A stretch of 64,000 bases of DNA from the NCBI GenBank assembly GCA_014896235.1, contig JADBKU010000030.1, positions 1 to 64,000 of the forward strand, read 5' to 3'. Under the pieces are notes generated by a model, which was given only the letters and a program-made list of their open reading frames with translations, had not been told where the DNA came from and did not search any database. Numbering within the stretch: position 1 is the stretch's first letter; each line of letters begins with the position of its first letter. Made by a program: the position numbers and the translations under genes. Below are positions 1 through 8,663 of the stretch, one piece after another. The stretch comes from a bacterium. GTDB taxonomy: Bacteria > Desulfobacterota > Binatia > Binatales > Binataceae.

Positions 1-222
1 GAGCTCGATTCCGAGCGACTCCGCCAGCTCGGCGCTGGCGTTCGAGGTTGGCACGCCGCGCACCTTGATGCCGCTTCGGCCCAGCGCGCGGATAAATGCG
101 GCCGCCGCGCGCCCCGTGCCGAGGCCCAGCGTCTGGCCCGCACGCACGTAGCGCATCGCGAACTCGCCCAGATGATCGAGGTAGGTCATGGCGTGGGGAT
201 TGTCCATCGCGCGCGGGATCAT
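1..222 (-). CDS. rpiA: ribose-5-phosphate isomerase A, N-terminal part (runs off the window)
   Basis: Interconverts ribose-5-phosphate and ribulose-5-phosphate in the non-oxidative pentose phosphate pathway. Only the first 74 codons are present; the gene leaves the window at base 1. The visible protein carries the RpiA phosphate-binding motif LGLGTGRAA and the following GVPTSNASAELAESLGI block, both typical of the family N-terminus. The start is uncertain: in-frame ATGs lie at 222, 207 and 189, and none has a strong ribosome binding site. It is the last gene visible of a minus-strand run metF-folE-rpiA, about 25 nt after folE. The identification rests on a short segment but the motifs are specific. 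Confidence 0.85.
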   Translation of the reverse strand, partial: MIPRAMDNPHAMTYLDHLGEFAMRYVRAGQTLGLGTGRAAAAFIRALGRSGIKVRGVPTSNASAELAESLGIEL

Positions 223-247
223 CCTGGGAAGTCGCACCGCCAGCCGC

Positions 248-829
248 TCAGCCACGGCCGTTGCTTAGCAGGTTCATGAATTCCTGGCGGGTCTCCTGGC
301 GGGTTCTGAACACGCCGAGCATCGCCGAGGTCGTAACGTATGAGTTCTGCTTTTCGACCCCGCGCATCCGCATGCACAGATGCTCGGCTTCGAGCACCAC
401 GGCGACGCCGAGCGGCTCGATCTCGTCCATGATCGTCCGCGCAATCTGCGTCGTCATCCGTTCCTGCACCTGCAGCCGGCGCGCGTAGATTTCGACCAGC
501 CGCGCTATCTTCGAAATGCCGACGATCCGCCGGTTCGGCAGGTACGCCACGTGCGCCTTGCCGAAAAACGGCAGCAGATGGTGTTCGCAGAGCGAATAAA
601 AATCGACGTCCTTGCAGAGGATCATCTCCTGATAATCCTCTTCGGTGAAGAGCGCGCCGTTGATCGCGACTTTCGGATCCTCGCGGTAGCCGCGGGTGAG
701 AAATTCCAGCGCCTGGGCCACGCGATGAGGCGTGCGGGCCAGTCCCTCCCGTTCGGGATCCTCGCCGCAATGGCGCAGGATGGTTCGTACGGCTTCCTCG
801 GCCGCGTTCGGATTACGGTCCATCGTCAT
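248..829 (-). CDS. folE: GTP cyclohydrolase I
   Basis: Converts GTP to 7,8-dihydroneopterin triphosphate, the first step of folate (and queuosine) biosynthesis, in the cytosol. The 193-residue product is a normal bacterial FolE. The zinc ligands are visible as Cys81 and His84 in SLCEHH and Cys152 in EHLCMRMRG. The substrate pocket block [20 protein letters not shown] follows the first zinc motif. Its start overlaps the stop of the upstream metF gene in an ATGA, which suggests translational coupling. Pairing folE with metF makes a small pterin/one-carbon operon, with rpiA downstream. Confidence 0.96.
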   Translation of the reverse strand: MTMDRNPNAAEEAVRTILRHCGEDPEREGLARTPHRVAQALEFLTRGYREDPKVAINGALFTEEDYQEMILCKDVDFYSLCEHHLLPFFGKAHVAYLPNRRIVGISKIARLVEIYARRLQVQERMTTQIARTIMDEIEPLGVAVVLEAEHLCMRMRGVEKQNSYVTTSAMLGVFRTRQETRQEFMNLLSNGRG

Positions 830-1740
830 TCACCTCGCGCGGGGCCGGCGGAGCGGCGATGGCGCCGCCATTCGAGCGCCAGCTCGATCGCCAGCGAGGG
901 ACCGCCGCCGCTCATGATATTGAAGCCCGCAACTTCGCCCGCCAACGCCCGCATCAACGCGATATTCTGCTCGATCGACGCCCGCCTCGCAGCTTCTTCC
1001 GACAGGCCCTCGTAGCGGTCGAAATGATGATGCGCCTCGCGCAGGTCGTCGATCTGGCGTTTCAGATATTGCGCCATCGAGGGACGCTTGATCGGCAGCA
1101 CGCCCAGCACCACGTGCAGTCCGGCGCGCTGCGCATGCCGAAGGAACCGATGCGCCGCCTCGGGCGCGAACACCGGCTGCGTCACGACGAAGCGCGCGCC
1201 CGCCGCGGCCTTGCGATCGAGCAGTTCAAGCTCGCGATCGAGCGCCTTGCGGTTCGGATTTCCGACCACGCCCGGAACCAGCCGCGGCAGCGTCTTGAGC
1301 AATTTGCGCCCTTCTCCGGTATCGCCGCGGTTCAAATCCGCGATCATCTGAAGCAGGCTGAACGGATCGAGATCGTGGACCTGCTTGGCGCCCATCGCGG
1401 CGTCGTCGGCCAGCTTGTCGCCGCGCAATGCGACAACCCCGTCGATTCCCAGCGCGGCCGCTCCCAGCAGGTCGGACTTGAGCGCGAAACGGTTGCGATC
1501 GCGGCAGGAAAAATTCAACGCGATCGCGATTCCGGTCCGCGCTTTGAGCATCGCCGCGAATACCAGCCCCGACATCTTGACCCGGCCAAGCGCGTTATCG
1601 ACCAGATTAATCGCGTCGATCGAGTCCGCGGCCGCCTCGAGCCGCTTGAGCAGCGAATCGACGGCGATGCCGCGCGGCGGCGCGGTCTCCAGCCAAATCG
1701 CCGGTTCGGCGGACGCAAGCCGCTCGAGCAGTGCGCTCAT
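826..1740 (-). CDS. metF: methylenetetrahydrofolate reductase family protein
   Basis: Predicted to reduce 5,10-methylene-THF to 5-methyl-THF (FAD-dependent TIM barrel) for methionine synthesis. At 304 residues it matches the bacterial family. Visible blocks are FSCRDRNR (in the usual hydrophobic context), the strand GVVALRGDK, and the segment [19 protein letters not shown], equivalent to the family's FxxTQxxFD region. It is a divergent, short MetF of the type found in methanogens and many uncultured bacteria rather than the E. coli form. It is first in the run metF-folE-rpiA and its stop overlaps the folE start. Confidence 0.88.
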   Translation of the reverse strand: MSALLERLASAEPAIWLETAPPRGIAVDSLLKRLEAAADSIDAINLVDNALGRVKMSGLVFAAMLKARTGIAIALNFSCRDRNRFALKSDLLGAAALGIDGVVALRGDKLADDAAMGAKQVHDLDPFSLLQMIADLNRGDTGEGRKLLKTLPRLVPGVVGNPNRKALDRELELLDRKAAAGARFVVTQPVFAPEAAHRFLRHAQRAGLHVVLGVLPIKRPSMAQYLKRQIDDLREAHHHFDRYEGLSEEAARRASIEQNIALMRALAGEVAGFNIMSGGGPSLAIELALEWRRHRRSAGPARGE

Positions 1741-1856
1741 GCCCGCCGTCCGGAAAACGGGCGCAATCCAGCGCCGGTCGCGTCAGGGGTTTGGCGTCGC
1801 AACGTCAGGTAAAGCGGCATCGCAGGGGGCAACGCAACGGCGGGCGGCGGCGGGCG

Positions 1857-2891
1857 TCAGGCTTTCAGCCGTTCGTTGGCTTTGACCTTTTGATACTTGC
1901 GATAATCATAGCCGGTCGCCATCGCCATCAACAACGCTTCCATCCCGCCCTCTTTTTCGCGTCGCAGCACCCGCAGCCGGTCGTAAAACTCGCGGAAGTC
2001 CTTGTTGACGCGCGGCGCGCCGTTGGCCGGTTTGAGGAAAAAATCATGCAGGCGGGTAACCGTGAAGCGCAGCGAGGAATAGCGCAATTCGTTCGGAAAA
2101 GCGTCCCATTCCGCGAGCGACAGAGTCCGCACGGTCTCGTAGCCCTGCAATAGATAGCGGAAACGATCGAGCGAATAGCCGCCATCGATAAAGCACAACG
2201 CATTCACCGCGGTCGCGATATCGAAGATGAACTTGCCGCGGCAGGCCGCCTCGAAATCGAGCACGGCCGTGAGCTTTTCGCCGCGGAACAGGACGTTGTC
2301 GGCGAACAGGTCGCCGTGAATCACGCCCTTGGGCAGCTTGCCTTCGAGATAGCGCGTCAAATAATCGATTTCGTCTTCGAGCGTGCGGGTAACCTTGCGG
2401 AAATAGTTGGGCAGCCGATCGCGCACGCTCAGATAAAGATCGGCGATCCGCTCGAAACCGAAACGATTGTCGATGCCTTTCTTGTAGCCCTTGCCGATGA
2501 CGTGAAGTTCACCGAGCGCCCGGCCGATCGCTTCGAGCTGGGTCGGCCGGATTCGCGCCACCGTCGGCGCGCGGCCCTCGTAATATTTGTAAAGCGAAGC
2601 GCACTTGCCCTTGTATTCGCGATAGTAGCGGCCGGTTCGGTCCTGCACCGGATGCGGGCAGGGAAAGGCGTGCTTGCGCAGGAAGGTCAACAGATCGAGC
2701 TCGCGCCGCACCTCGCTTTCGCTCTTCACCTCGTCAATGCGCAGCAGGAACTTGCCCTTCGCGGTTTCTAGTAGATAATTCGAGTTGATCGAGCCTTCCG
2801 GAATCGAGCCAATCGCGAGGACCCGGCCAAATCCGTAGTCGTCCGCGAGCTCTTCGACGAAGGATTTGCTGAGCTCGGTGTAAACAGCCAT
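1857..2891 (-). CDS. thrB: homoserine kinase type II / aminoglycoside-phosphotransferase-fold kinase
   Basis: Predicted to phosphorylate homoserine for threonine synthesis; the fold is that of choline/aminoglycoside kinases, not GHMP kinases. The N-terminus MAVYTELS and the glycine-containing SIPEGSINSNYLLET loop are typical of type II ThrB. The catalytic loop is GVIHGDLFADNVLF and the metal-binding Asp lies in AVLDFEAA. I chose the ATG at 2891 because it gives the family N-terminus; the open frame runs 21 codons further upstream to 2954. Length is 344 residues. It is divergent from the peroxiredoxin gene. A related small-molecule kinase of the same fold cannot be excluded. Confidence 0.82.
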   Translation of the reverse strand: MAVYTELSKSFVEELADDYGFGRVLAIGSIPEGSINSNYLLETAKGKFLLRIDEVKSESEVRRELDLLTFLRKHAFPCPHPVQDRTGRYYREYKGKCASLYKYYEGRAPTVARIRPTQLEAIGRALGELHVIGKGYKKGIDNRFGFERIADLYLSVRDRLPNYFRKVTRTLEDEIDYLTRYLEGKLPKGVIHGDLFADNVLFRGEKLTAVLDFEAACRGKFIFDIATAVNALCFIDGGYSLDRFRYLLQGYETVRTLSLAEWDAFPNELRYSSLRFTVTRLHDFFLKPANGAPRVNKDFREFYDRLRVLRREKEGGMEALLMAMATGYDYRKYQKVKANERLKA

Positions 2892-3102
2892 TGAAATGGA
2901 GTCGGCGGACGGATAATTCGCCGCAAGTCTAGGGCCGAAAAGACAATTCGTCAACTATGGGTCGGAAGTCGCCGATCGAAAACTGCGCCCGCGCCGCGGC
3001 CACCGAAATTCGTAGTGTAGCAACGATCTTGGCGCCATAATCGGACCTGCAGCCCGCGTGAGCGGTCGTCCGCCCGCGCCCGCCAGAGCGAGGTGAAGAA
3101 AC

Positions 3103-3738
3103 ATGGCGACAACGAGAAAATCCGGGGCCGCGACAAGCGCCCGAGGCAAGGCTGAATCCGCCACACCCCGAAAGACCAAATCGTCCGCCAAGGCGAACCT
3201 GGCCGCGACCAAAAGCGCTTCCGCCAAATCGCCGGCGCGCAAGCCGGCCGCTGCCGCCACGATCGAAGCCGCCGATCTCGTTGGACGCCGCGCGCCCGAT
3301 TTCAGCCTCCCCGACCAGGACGGCGCGCTCGTCTCGCTCCGATCGCTGACCGAAAAAGGCGACGTGGTGCTCTATTTCTATCCGAAGGATATGACCCCCG
3401 GATGCACCGTCGAGGCTTGCTGCTTTCGCGACGCAATCGGCAAAATCAGAGCGCTGGGCGCGCAGGTCGTGGGCGTGAGCGCCGACTCGGCGTCATCGCA
3501 TCGCCGCTTTATCGACAAGCACGGGCTCAACTTCCCGCTGCTGAGCGATCCGGACAATCGGATAACGGCGGCGTACGGCGTTTACAGAAAGAAATCGCTC
3601 TACGGCCGCGAATACATGGGCATCGAGCGGACAACATTCATCATCGGCCGCGACGGCATTGTGAAAAGAGTTTTCCCCAAGGTCAAAGTCAACGGCCACG
3701 CCGACGAGGTCATCGCCGCGCTGGAAAATCGCTCCTGA
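3103..3738 (+). CDS. bcp: Bcp/PrxQ-type peroxiredoxin with a basic N-terminal extension
   Basis: Thiol peroxidase of the PrxQ group, reducing peroxides with thioredoxin-type donors. The catalytic core begins near residue 57 and contains the peroxidatic Cys101 in DMTPGCTVEACCFRD. The resolving cysteine five residues later is Cys106, and Cys107 is adjacent. The first 55 residues are an unusual Lys/Ala/Ser/Thr-rich tail resembling a histone H1 tail, with no hydrophobic stretch, so it is not a signal peptide. A good ribosome binding site, GAGGTGA, precedes the ATG. The core is normal length (about 155 residues). The tail could bind nucleic acid or membrane; that is inference. Confidence 0.93.
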   Translation: MATTRKSGAATSARGKAESATPRKTKSSAKANLAATKSASAKSPARKPAAAATIEAADLVGRRAPDFSLPDQDGALVSLRSLTEKGDVVLYFYPKDMTPGCTVEACCFRDAIGKIRALGAQVVGVSADSASSHRRFIDKHGLNFPLLSDPDNRITAAYGVYRKKSLYGREYMGIERTTFIIGRDGIVKRVFPKVKVNGHADEVIAALENRS

Positions 3739-3838
3739 TCGCATGGAGCTTGACTGTTCGCCGTTACCGAAAAGCCCGAACTTCGGCGAAGTAGTCGCCG
3801 GCGCCAGCCGTATCTGCCGCCCGTTCGGCGGAGAACGG

Positions 3839-4810
3839 TTAATTCGACGATCCGGGCGAGCCGGATGCGGCGGGAGTCGCCGTGGATTGCGCGAGAAGAT
3901 GTTCGCGCAGAAAACCGCCGACCGGCACGTCGACGCGCGTGCCGAGATTGTGCGAGCCTTTAGGAAAATAATAAGTTTCGACGTTGGCGCCACGCTCGGA
4001 AAGGGCTCGCGCCAGCTGCTCAGCCTGCTCGATCGGCATCTTCCGATCCTGCTCGCCATGCAGGATCAGAATCGCGCACGCGAGCTGGCGCGGCAGGTGC
4101 TCGACGACGCTGCGCTCCTTCAACGCCCGCTTGGACGGCCATACGCGGCGCAGAATCGACAATTTGGCGCCGAGCGGCGCCTCCGGCCAGTATTTGAGCA
4201 GGTCATACGCGCCGGATTGCAGAATCACCGCACGCATCCGTGAGTCCGAATCCATTAGCAAGCCGGCCGCGACCGCGCCGTCCGCCACTCCCCATACCGC
4301 TAGCCGCGCCGGATCGACGTCCGGACGCGCGGCGAGCAGGTCCAAGGCGTGGCGGGCGGCGTCCACGGCGGGTGGTCCGACGAAGCGGTTGGGGCCCGAC
4401 GATTTTCCGAAACCTGGCATGCTGATGCACGCCAAACGCATTCCGAGCGCGGTGAAGTGCTCGACGTCGCGGATACATTTATGCGCATCGCCGCCGGCGC
4501 CATTGAGCACGAGCATCGCCGGTAACCGTCCTGGCTGCGGCCCGATCGCGATAAACCCGTCGATTTGAAACCTGTCGCTGTTGGCGGAAATCTGAAACCG
4601 AAACGGCTCGATTCGCGGGGTCACCGTCGAAGCCGCGGAGGTCGCCGGATGGCGTCTGACCCGGCGATGACATCCGCCTGCAAAGAGCGTCAGAGCGAGC
4701 AGCACCGCAAGACTGGCATTGACTCGCCGCGCCACCGCAGTGGTCCTGGAATGCGACAGGGCCGCTCGAGCCTGCACGGGCGGGCGCGAAGCCCATGACG
4801 GCGGCTGCAT
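3839..4810 (-). CDS. alpha/beta-hydrolase-fold lipoprotein, nucleophile serine replaced by alanine
   Basis: Predicted membrane-anchored protein: a hydrophobic stretch ASLAVLLALTLFAGGC ends in a lipobox-like Cys. The rest resembles the prolyl-oligopeptidase/dienelactone-hydrolase fold, with NGAGGDAH near the oxyanion strand, the acid Asp in HGEQDRKMP and the His in KGSHNLG. The nucleophile elbow, normally GxSxG, reads WGVADG, so Ala occupies the Ser position; the base sequence at about 4280-4300 supports this. It may be a non-catalytic member or use another residue. The start is uncertain: ATG at 4810 lacks a ribosome binding site, and a GTG at 4735 preceded by AGGA would give a conventional signal peptide. 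It converges with the peroxiredoxin gene. Confidence 0.75.
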   Translation of the reverse strand: MQPPSWASRPPVQARAALSHSRTTAVARRVNASLAVLLALTLFAGGCHRRVRRHPATSAASTVTPRIEPFRFQISANSDRFQIDGFIAIGPQPGRLPAMLVLNGAGGDAHKCIRDVEHFTALGMRLACISMPGFGKSSGPNRFVGPPAVDAARHALDLLAARPDVDPARLAVWGVADGAVAAGLLMDSDSRMRAVILQSGAYDLLKYWPEAPLGAKLSILRRVWPSKRALKERSVVEHLPRQLACAILILHGEQDRKMPIEQAEQLARALSERGANVETYYFPKGSHNLGTRVDVPVGGFLREHLLAQSTATPAASGSPGSSN

Positions 4811-4940
4811 AACGTCGGCAGTTTACCCGCCGCGCCGCGGCATTGAAACGCCGTCAATCTGCCACGTTGAATCGACGGCGCGGTTGCCGGATACTGGGTA
4901 ATTCGAATGTCGCGGCAAGCGACGGAGGCTCATTGCGCTA

Positions 4941-5369
4941 ATGGCAGAATCGGCGGCGGATAAGGTGGACTTCAGCAAGGGCGACGGCATCGTGCCCGTC
5001 GTGACGCAGGATTTCGCCAGCGGCCGCATACTGATGGTCGCGTACATGAATCGCGAAGCGTTCGAAGAAACGGCCCGTACCGGCCGCGCCTGCTACTTCT
5101 CCCGATCACGCAACCGATTGTGGCGCAAAGGCGAAGAGTCCGGGAATTTTCAGACCGTGCGCGAAATTCGGCTCGATTGCGACGGCGACACGATCCTGCT
5201 GCGCGTCGATCAGCATGGCGACCGGGCGGCCTGCCACGAAGGCTACGAATCTTGCTTCTTCCGCGCGCTCGACGCCGCCGAGTGGCGGATTGTGGATGAG
5301 CGTCGCATCGATCCGGCGAAGTATGGCGCCAACTATGGGCATCATCAGCCGGCTAAAACCGGAGCGTAG
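4941..5369 (+). CDS. hisI: phosphoribosyl-AMP cyclohydrolase
   Basis: Third step of histidine biosynthesis: opens the adenine ring of phosphoribosyl-AMP, zinc-dependent. The 142-residue protein is the stand-alone form without a HisE domain. Family motifs are VVTQDFASGRILMVAYMN, the block YFSRSRNRLWRKGEESG, and the metal region LDCDGDTILLRVDQHG followed by ACHEGYESCFFR. It lies 84 nt upstream of hisG on the same strand, so the two probably form an operon fragment; other his genes are not in this window. Confidence 0.96.
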   Translation: MAESAADKVDFSKGDGIVPVVTQDFASGRILMVAYMNREAFEETARTGRACYFSRSRNRLWRKGEESGNFQTVREIRLDCDGDTILLRVDQHGDRAACHEGYESCFFRALDAAEWRIVDERRIDPAKYGANYGHHQPAKTGA

Positions 5370-5453
5370 CGCCGGCTGGCGTTTCGACGAAGCGCTCGCC
5401 AATCAGCCGCATAGCGCCACGGCCGGCGCTTTCAGGCCAAACATGCACTGCCA

Positions 5454-6356
5454 ATGACGACCAACAATAAGGTTCTCAAGTTCGGCATCCCCAAGGGCAG
5501 CCTCGAGGCGCAAACCCTTGAGTTGCTGCGAAAATCCGGGTGGCGAATCGCGGTCGGCGATCGCTCGTACATTCCTCGGGTGGACGATCCGAGCCTCACT
5601 TGCAGGCTGCTGCGGCCCCAAGAGATGCCGCGCTATATCGCCGACGGCACGCTCGACGCCGGCATCACCGGCAGCGACTGGATCGTCGAAAATGGCGTCG
5701 ATCTCGTCCAAGTCGAGAGCTTTATTTATTCCAAGGTCTCGCTTCAACCGACGCGATGGGTGCTGTGCGTGCCCGAGAATTCGCCGGTCAAACGGCTCGA
5801 AGACCTCGCCGGCAAGCGCGTCGCCACCGAAATGGTCGCGTTTACGCGGCGGATCTTCGCCGAGCGCAAAGTTAAAGTGGAAGTTGAGTTTTCATGGGGC
5901 GTCACCGAAGCCAAAGCCGCCGACGGATTGGTTGACGCGGTGGTCGAAGTGACTGAAACCGGCTCATCCCTGCGCGCTAATGGTCTGCGCATCGTCGAGG
6001 AGCTGCTGACTTCGACGCCGGTATTGGTGGCCAATCGCGACGCTTGGGACGATCCGTGGAAGCGCGAGAAGGTGCGTCAGATCGGCGTCCTGATGAAGGG
6101 CGCGCTCGACGCCGAAAGCCGCGTCGGGATTAAAATGAACGTCGCGCGCGAAAATCTCGAAGCGGTGATAAATTTGCTGCCGTCGATTACCGCGCCGACA
6201 ATCTCGCAGCTCTATCCGAGCCCGGCTCTCAAGGGCAAGGAATGGCTCGCCGTTGAGACGGTCATCAGCGAGCATACGGTGCGCGAGCTGTTCCCCAAGC
6301 TGCTCGAAGCGGGCGCGGTTGGAATCGTCGAATTCGCGCTCAACAAAATCATCTGA
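5454..6356 (+). CDS. hisG: ATP phosphoribosyltransferase, long form
   Basis: First and committed step of histidine biosynthesis: condenses ATP with PRPP. The 300-residue length marks the long, HisZ-independent form with a C-terminal ACT-like regulatory domain, which in this family gives histidine feedback inhibition. Visible motifs are FGIPKGSLEAQTLELL at the N-terminus, DAGITGSDWI, and the PRPP-loop region DAVVEVTETGSSLRANGL. The C-terminal domain covers roughly residues 220-300 (NLLPSITAPTISQL, GAVGIVEFALNKII). A strong hairpin with a T tract follows at 6388-6423 and probably ends the hisI-hisG transcript. Confidence 0.97.
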   Translation: MTTNNKVLKFGIPKGSLEAQTLELLRKSGWRIAVGDRSYIPRVDDPSLTCRLLRPQEMPRYIADGTLDAGITGSDWIVENGVDLVQVESFIYSKVSLQPTRWVLCVPENSPVKRLEDLAGKRVATEMVAFTRRIFAERKVKVEVEFSWGVTEAKAADGLVDAVVEVTETGSSLRANGLRIVEELLTSTPVLVANRDAWDDPWKREKVRQIGVLMKGALDAESRVGIKMNVARENLEAVINLLPSITAPTISQLYPSPALKGKEWLAVETVISEHTVRELFPKLLEAGAVGIVEFALNKII

Positions 6357-6387
6357 AGATTCGATCCATTCGCCGTATGGCGCATTG

Positions 6388-6423
6388 AAAAAGGCCGCGG
6401 TCACGCTCGATCGCGGCCTTTTT
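6388..6423 (+). terminator. Rho-independent terminator after hisG
   Basis: A perfect 12-bp inverted repeat (AAAAAGGCCGCG / CGCGGCCTTTTT) with an inner loop of about 12 nt, ending in a T run. It starts 32 nt after the hisG stop. Because the stem begins with an A run it could also terminate transcription arriving on the minus strand from the porin side. Confidence 0.9.
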
Positions 6424-6448
6424 AATGTGGATTCATTCCCGGAAATTC

Positions 6449-6621
6449 GCCCGGGACCGCGGGCGCCATTGGAGATTCAGGCAAATCCCCGGCCGTCCGC
6501 AGGTGAGGGAGGTCACCCCGAGGGCCAAAGCGGTCTGCGGGCGCCTGACCCGTTTGCATCCCGCCTGCATGGAGACCGAGATGCGTCGGTGCGAATCGGC
6601 TTGGCATTCCGCGGCCCGGGC
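6449..6621 (-). ncRNA. structured conserved element, copy 1, 3' of the first porin gene
   Basis: A 173-nt segment closed by a long stem: GCCCGGG-A-CCGCGG at the left end pairs with CCGCGG-CCCGGGC at the right, leaving one bulged base. It shares ordered sequence blocks with copy 2 at 9277-9451: CGCCATTGGAGATTCAGGC, GGTGAGGGAGGTCACC (itself a hairpin, 6502-6517), GCGGTCTGCGG, GTTTGCAT and CGGTGCG. It begins 176 nt downstream of the porin stop codon on the minus strand, so it would be transcribed as 3' untranslated RNA. I do not recognise it as a known riboswitch or RNA. A MITE-like DNA element with long terminal inverted repeats is the alternative. Strand is inferred from the neighbouring gene. 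Confidence 0.5.
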
Positions 6622-6750
6622 AACTGCTCAAAACCTAAAACAACTGGCAAACGAGAGCGACTGGCTACTGCTGTTTTGATGTCTTTTGCTTCCATTTGCA
6701 ATCTTCAAACAGCTGAATCATCGCCACGTCTGCGAGGGCTTCGGCGACGT

Positions 6751-6772
6751 GCGGGCGCCAAATGGCGCCCGC
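6751..6772 (-). terminator. GC-rich hairpin just after the first porin gene
   Basis: Perfect 9-bp stem GCGGGCGCC / GGCGCCCGC with a 4-nt loop, 25 nt beyond the porin stop codon. No T tract follows on the minus strand, so it is either a 3'-end stabilising hairpin or a weak terminator. The paralogous gene has an equivalent hairpin at 9588-9629. Confidence 0.45.
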
Positions 6773-6797
6773 ATCGTCACCGGCCGGATCATTCAAC

Positions 6798-8663
6798 TCA
6801 CATCAGGTTGAAGTTGTACTGCAACTGCGCGGTCAGCAGGCTCTGGCCTTTCAGGATGCCGCCGCCTTGGGAGTATGCCGAATCGCCGCCAAGCACTTCG
6901 ATCGCCTGCAGCTTCAGGAAGTACTTCTTGGTCCACGGCGGATTCAACACCACCGACGGGAACAGCAGGAAGGTGCGGCCCTTCGGGCTGAACACCATCG
7001 TCCACGCCGGCGCGACGTCTTCCCACAGCCACGACGTGCCGATGTTGAACAGCGTGCTGACGTTATTCTTGATGTTCGACTCCGGTTCGAGCGCGCCGCC
7101 TGTCCACGGTCCGAACGCTTCCATCATCGAGTTCGCGCCATCCAGCGTGATGTTATCGACCACTTCGATGTTGGCCGACAGGTTGCCGGTGGCCGTAAGC
7201 CACGGCGCGTAGGCCTGGTCGACGTCCGCCGCGACCATCCAGTTCAACATATCAGTGAAGCGGGTACCCTGCGGATTGCCGACGATATCCCAGGTGGTCA
7301 CGCCTTCATGGTTGGTATATACCGCTTCCGCGCGTCCCACCAGCGGCAGATATTCAGCCAACGCCGCCGGCACCGGCAGCGGCATGTCGCCAGTGAAACC
7401 AACCTGCTGGATTGGCATAAACTTATTCATGAATACGTTCGTGTTCTCCTGCCAGAACGCATTCGGATAGAGATTCCAGTCGTTGTAATAGAAGGCGGTT
7501 AGCTCAGCCGGGCCGACCAGCGTATGGAAACGCAGGCCTTCGTCCATATTCGAGAGATTCGATGCCGGAATCATCCAGTGAATCGAAGTGTTCAGCAGCC
7601 CCGAACCCACCATCTTACAGGGTCGCTCCATACTGTGCGGCACAGTACTTCCTGGCTGGCGGCCGAACATTGCGATGAAGTTGGAACAGAGGTAGAACGG
7701 ATTAGCCAGCGGCGTACCGACAAGGCGGCGATTCTGCAGCGGTTGACCAAACGGCGGGTATGGACGGCCAATAACCGCCTGGTTCATCGGGAACAAACGC
7801 TGCGAGAAATGCGCGCCGAAGCGGCCGGTCGGGTCGAAGCCGACGCCGGCGGGGAAACCGTTGTTCACCGAACCGGCGTTGACGTTGCACTCGCCGTCGT
7901 AGCGATGGTCGGCGTAGTCGCAGCTATTCCACATCGGCTGCCAGCGTGGAATCAGTATCCCCTCAAGGAAGTTCGAGGTGAACGGTCCGAACTCAGGCAG
8001 ATTCAGAATCGGATGGATCATCCACTGCGGAATGCGCGACTGCTCGAGGTTGGCGAAGCCGAACGCCCAGGTCGTGTCCTGCGGGTTGATCACGTCGCCG
8101 ACGCGGAACGCCAGCGACTGGCCCCAGACCACGATCTGATTGCCGATATAGGTTGTCAGCGGGCCGGTCTTGTTCTCCCACCACGCGTCGCGAACGTTGT
8201 ACTGGTTGTAGAATTCGTTACCGTACTTACCGAGTCCGTTCGCGCTGTTGAACGCGTAGGGCGGCTCATAGACGAACCATTCGCGCATGAAGAACGTATT
8301 GTTGTCGTTCAGGCGATAGTTCTCGTCCACCTGCAACAACGTGCGTGACGTAGCCAAGTTGTTCCGGCTCGTGGTGAAGTCGCGCAAAGCCGACGGATTT
8401 TGCCACATGCCGAAGGTTTGGCTCAGGTAGCCCGAGACATGCAGGCCGCTCAGCCAACTGTTCTCCGCAGTGGCGCCAGATGTTTGTGGTAATGCGTTGA
8501 GCGACGATCCCGTTACGCTAAGCCCGCCTGAAGGCTGCGCCGAAACGTCGCCGGCGGACGCGTGAGCGCCCACCGCCAGAACCAAGCCAAGAGCCAGCAC
8601 AAGGGCTGTCCCGGCTCTCCCTCCTCCCCGGAACGCGCCGGTACCCGAAACGCTAGTCCCCAT
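6798..8663 (-). CDS. DUF1302-type outer-membrane beta-barrel protein (paralog A)
   Basis: Predicted outer-membrane porin-like barrel of 621 residues. The start at 8663 is fixed by a perfect AGGAGG ribosome binding site seven bases upstream; the open frame extends about 100 codons further, without support. An N-terminal signal peptide (GTALVLALGLVLAVGAHASA, cleavage after ASA) is followed by a mature protein rich in aromatic residues, Asn and Gly. Conserved blocks include HVSGYLSQTFGMWQNPSALR, FFMREWFVYEPPYAFNSANG and WGQSLAFRVGDVINPQDTTW, and the protein ends in a strand finishing LQYNFNLM, the usual barrel end. A close paralog lies upstream at 9644-11536. The substrate is unknown; a role in uptake of hydrophobic compounds is only inference. 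Confidence 0.85.
   Translation of the reverse strand: MGTSVSGTGAFRGGGRAGTALVLALGLVLAVGAHASAGDVSAQPSGGLSVTGSSLNALPQTSGATAENSWLSGLHVSGYLSQTFGMWQNPSALRDFTTSRNNLATSRTLLQVDENYRLNDNNTFFMREWFVYEPPYAFNSANGLGKYGNEFYNQYNVRDAWWENKTGPLTTYIGNQIVVWGQSLAFRVGDVINPQDTTWAFGFANLEQSRIPQWMIHPILNLPEFGPFTSNFLEGILIPRWQPMWNSCDYADHRYDGECNVNAGSVNNGFPAGVGFDPTGRFGAHFSQRLFPMNQAVIGRPYPPFGQPLQNRRLVGTPLANPFYLCSNFIAMFGRQPGSTVPHSMERPCKMVGSGLLNTSIHWMIPASNLSNMDEGLRFHTLVGPAELTAFYYNDWNLYPNAFWQENTNVFMNKFMPIQQVGFTGDMPLPVPAALAEYLPLVGRAEAVYTNHEGVTTWDIVGNPQGTRFTDMLNWMVAADVDQAYAPWLTATGNLSANIEVVDNITLDGANSMMEAFGPWTGGALEPESNIKNNVSTLFNIGTSWLWEDVAPAWTMVFSPKGRTFLLFPSVVLNPPWTKKYFLKLQAIEVLGGDSAYSQGGGILKGQSLLTAQLQYNFNLM
8008..8126. repeat. 119-nt perfect repeat shared by the two porin genes (copy A)
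   Basis: Bases 8008-8126 are identical to 10881-10999, including synonymous positions, whereas the flanking coding sequence of the paralogs differs regularly. The block encodes the region around the conserved WGQSLAFRVGDVINPQD motif. It is a direct repeat in the same orientation and could be a recent gene-conversion tract or a recombination substrate. Confidence 0.9.

Noticed and set aside
6449..6621. Cobalamin riboswitch (CGGTGCGAATCGG resembles its P3 stem)
   Set aside because: The order of elements is wrong, the B12-box core is absent on both strands, and the element lies 3' of the gene, not 5'.
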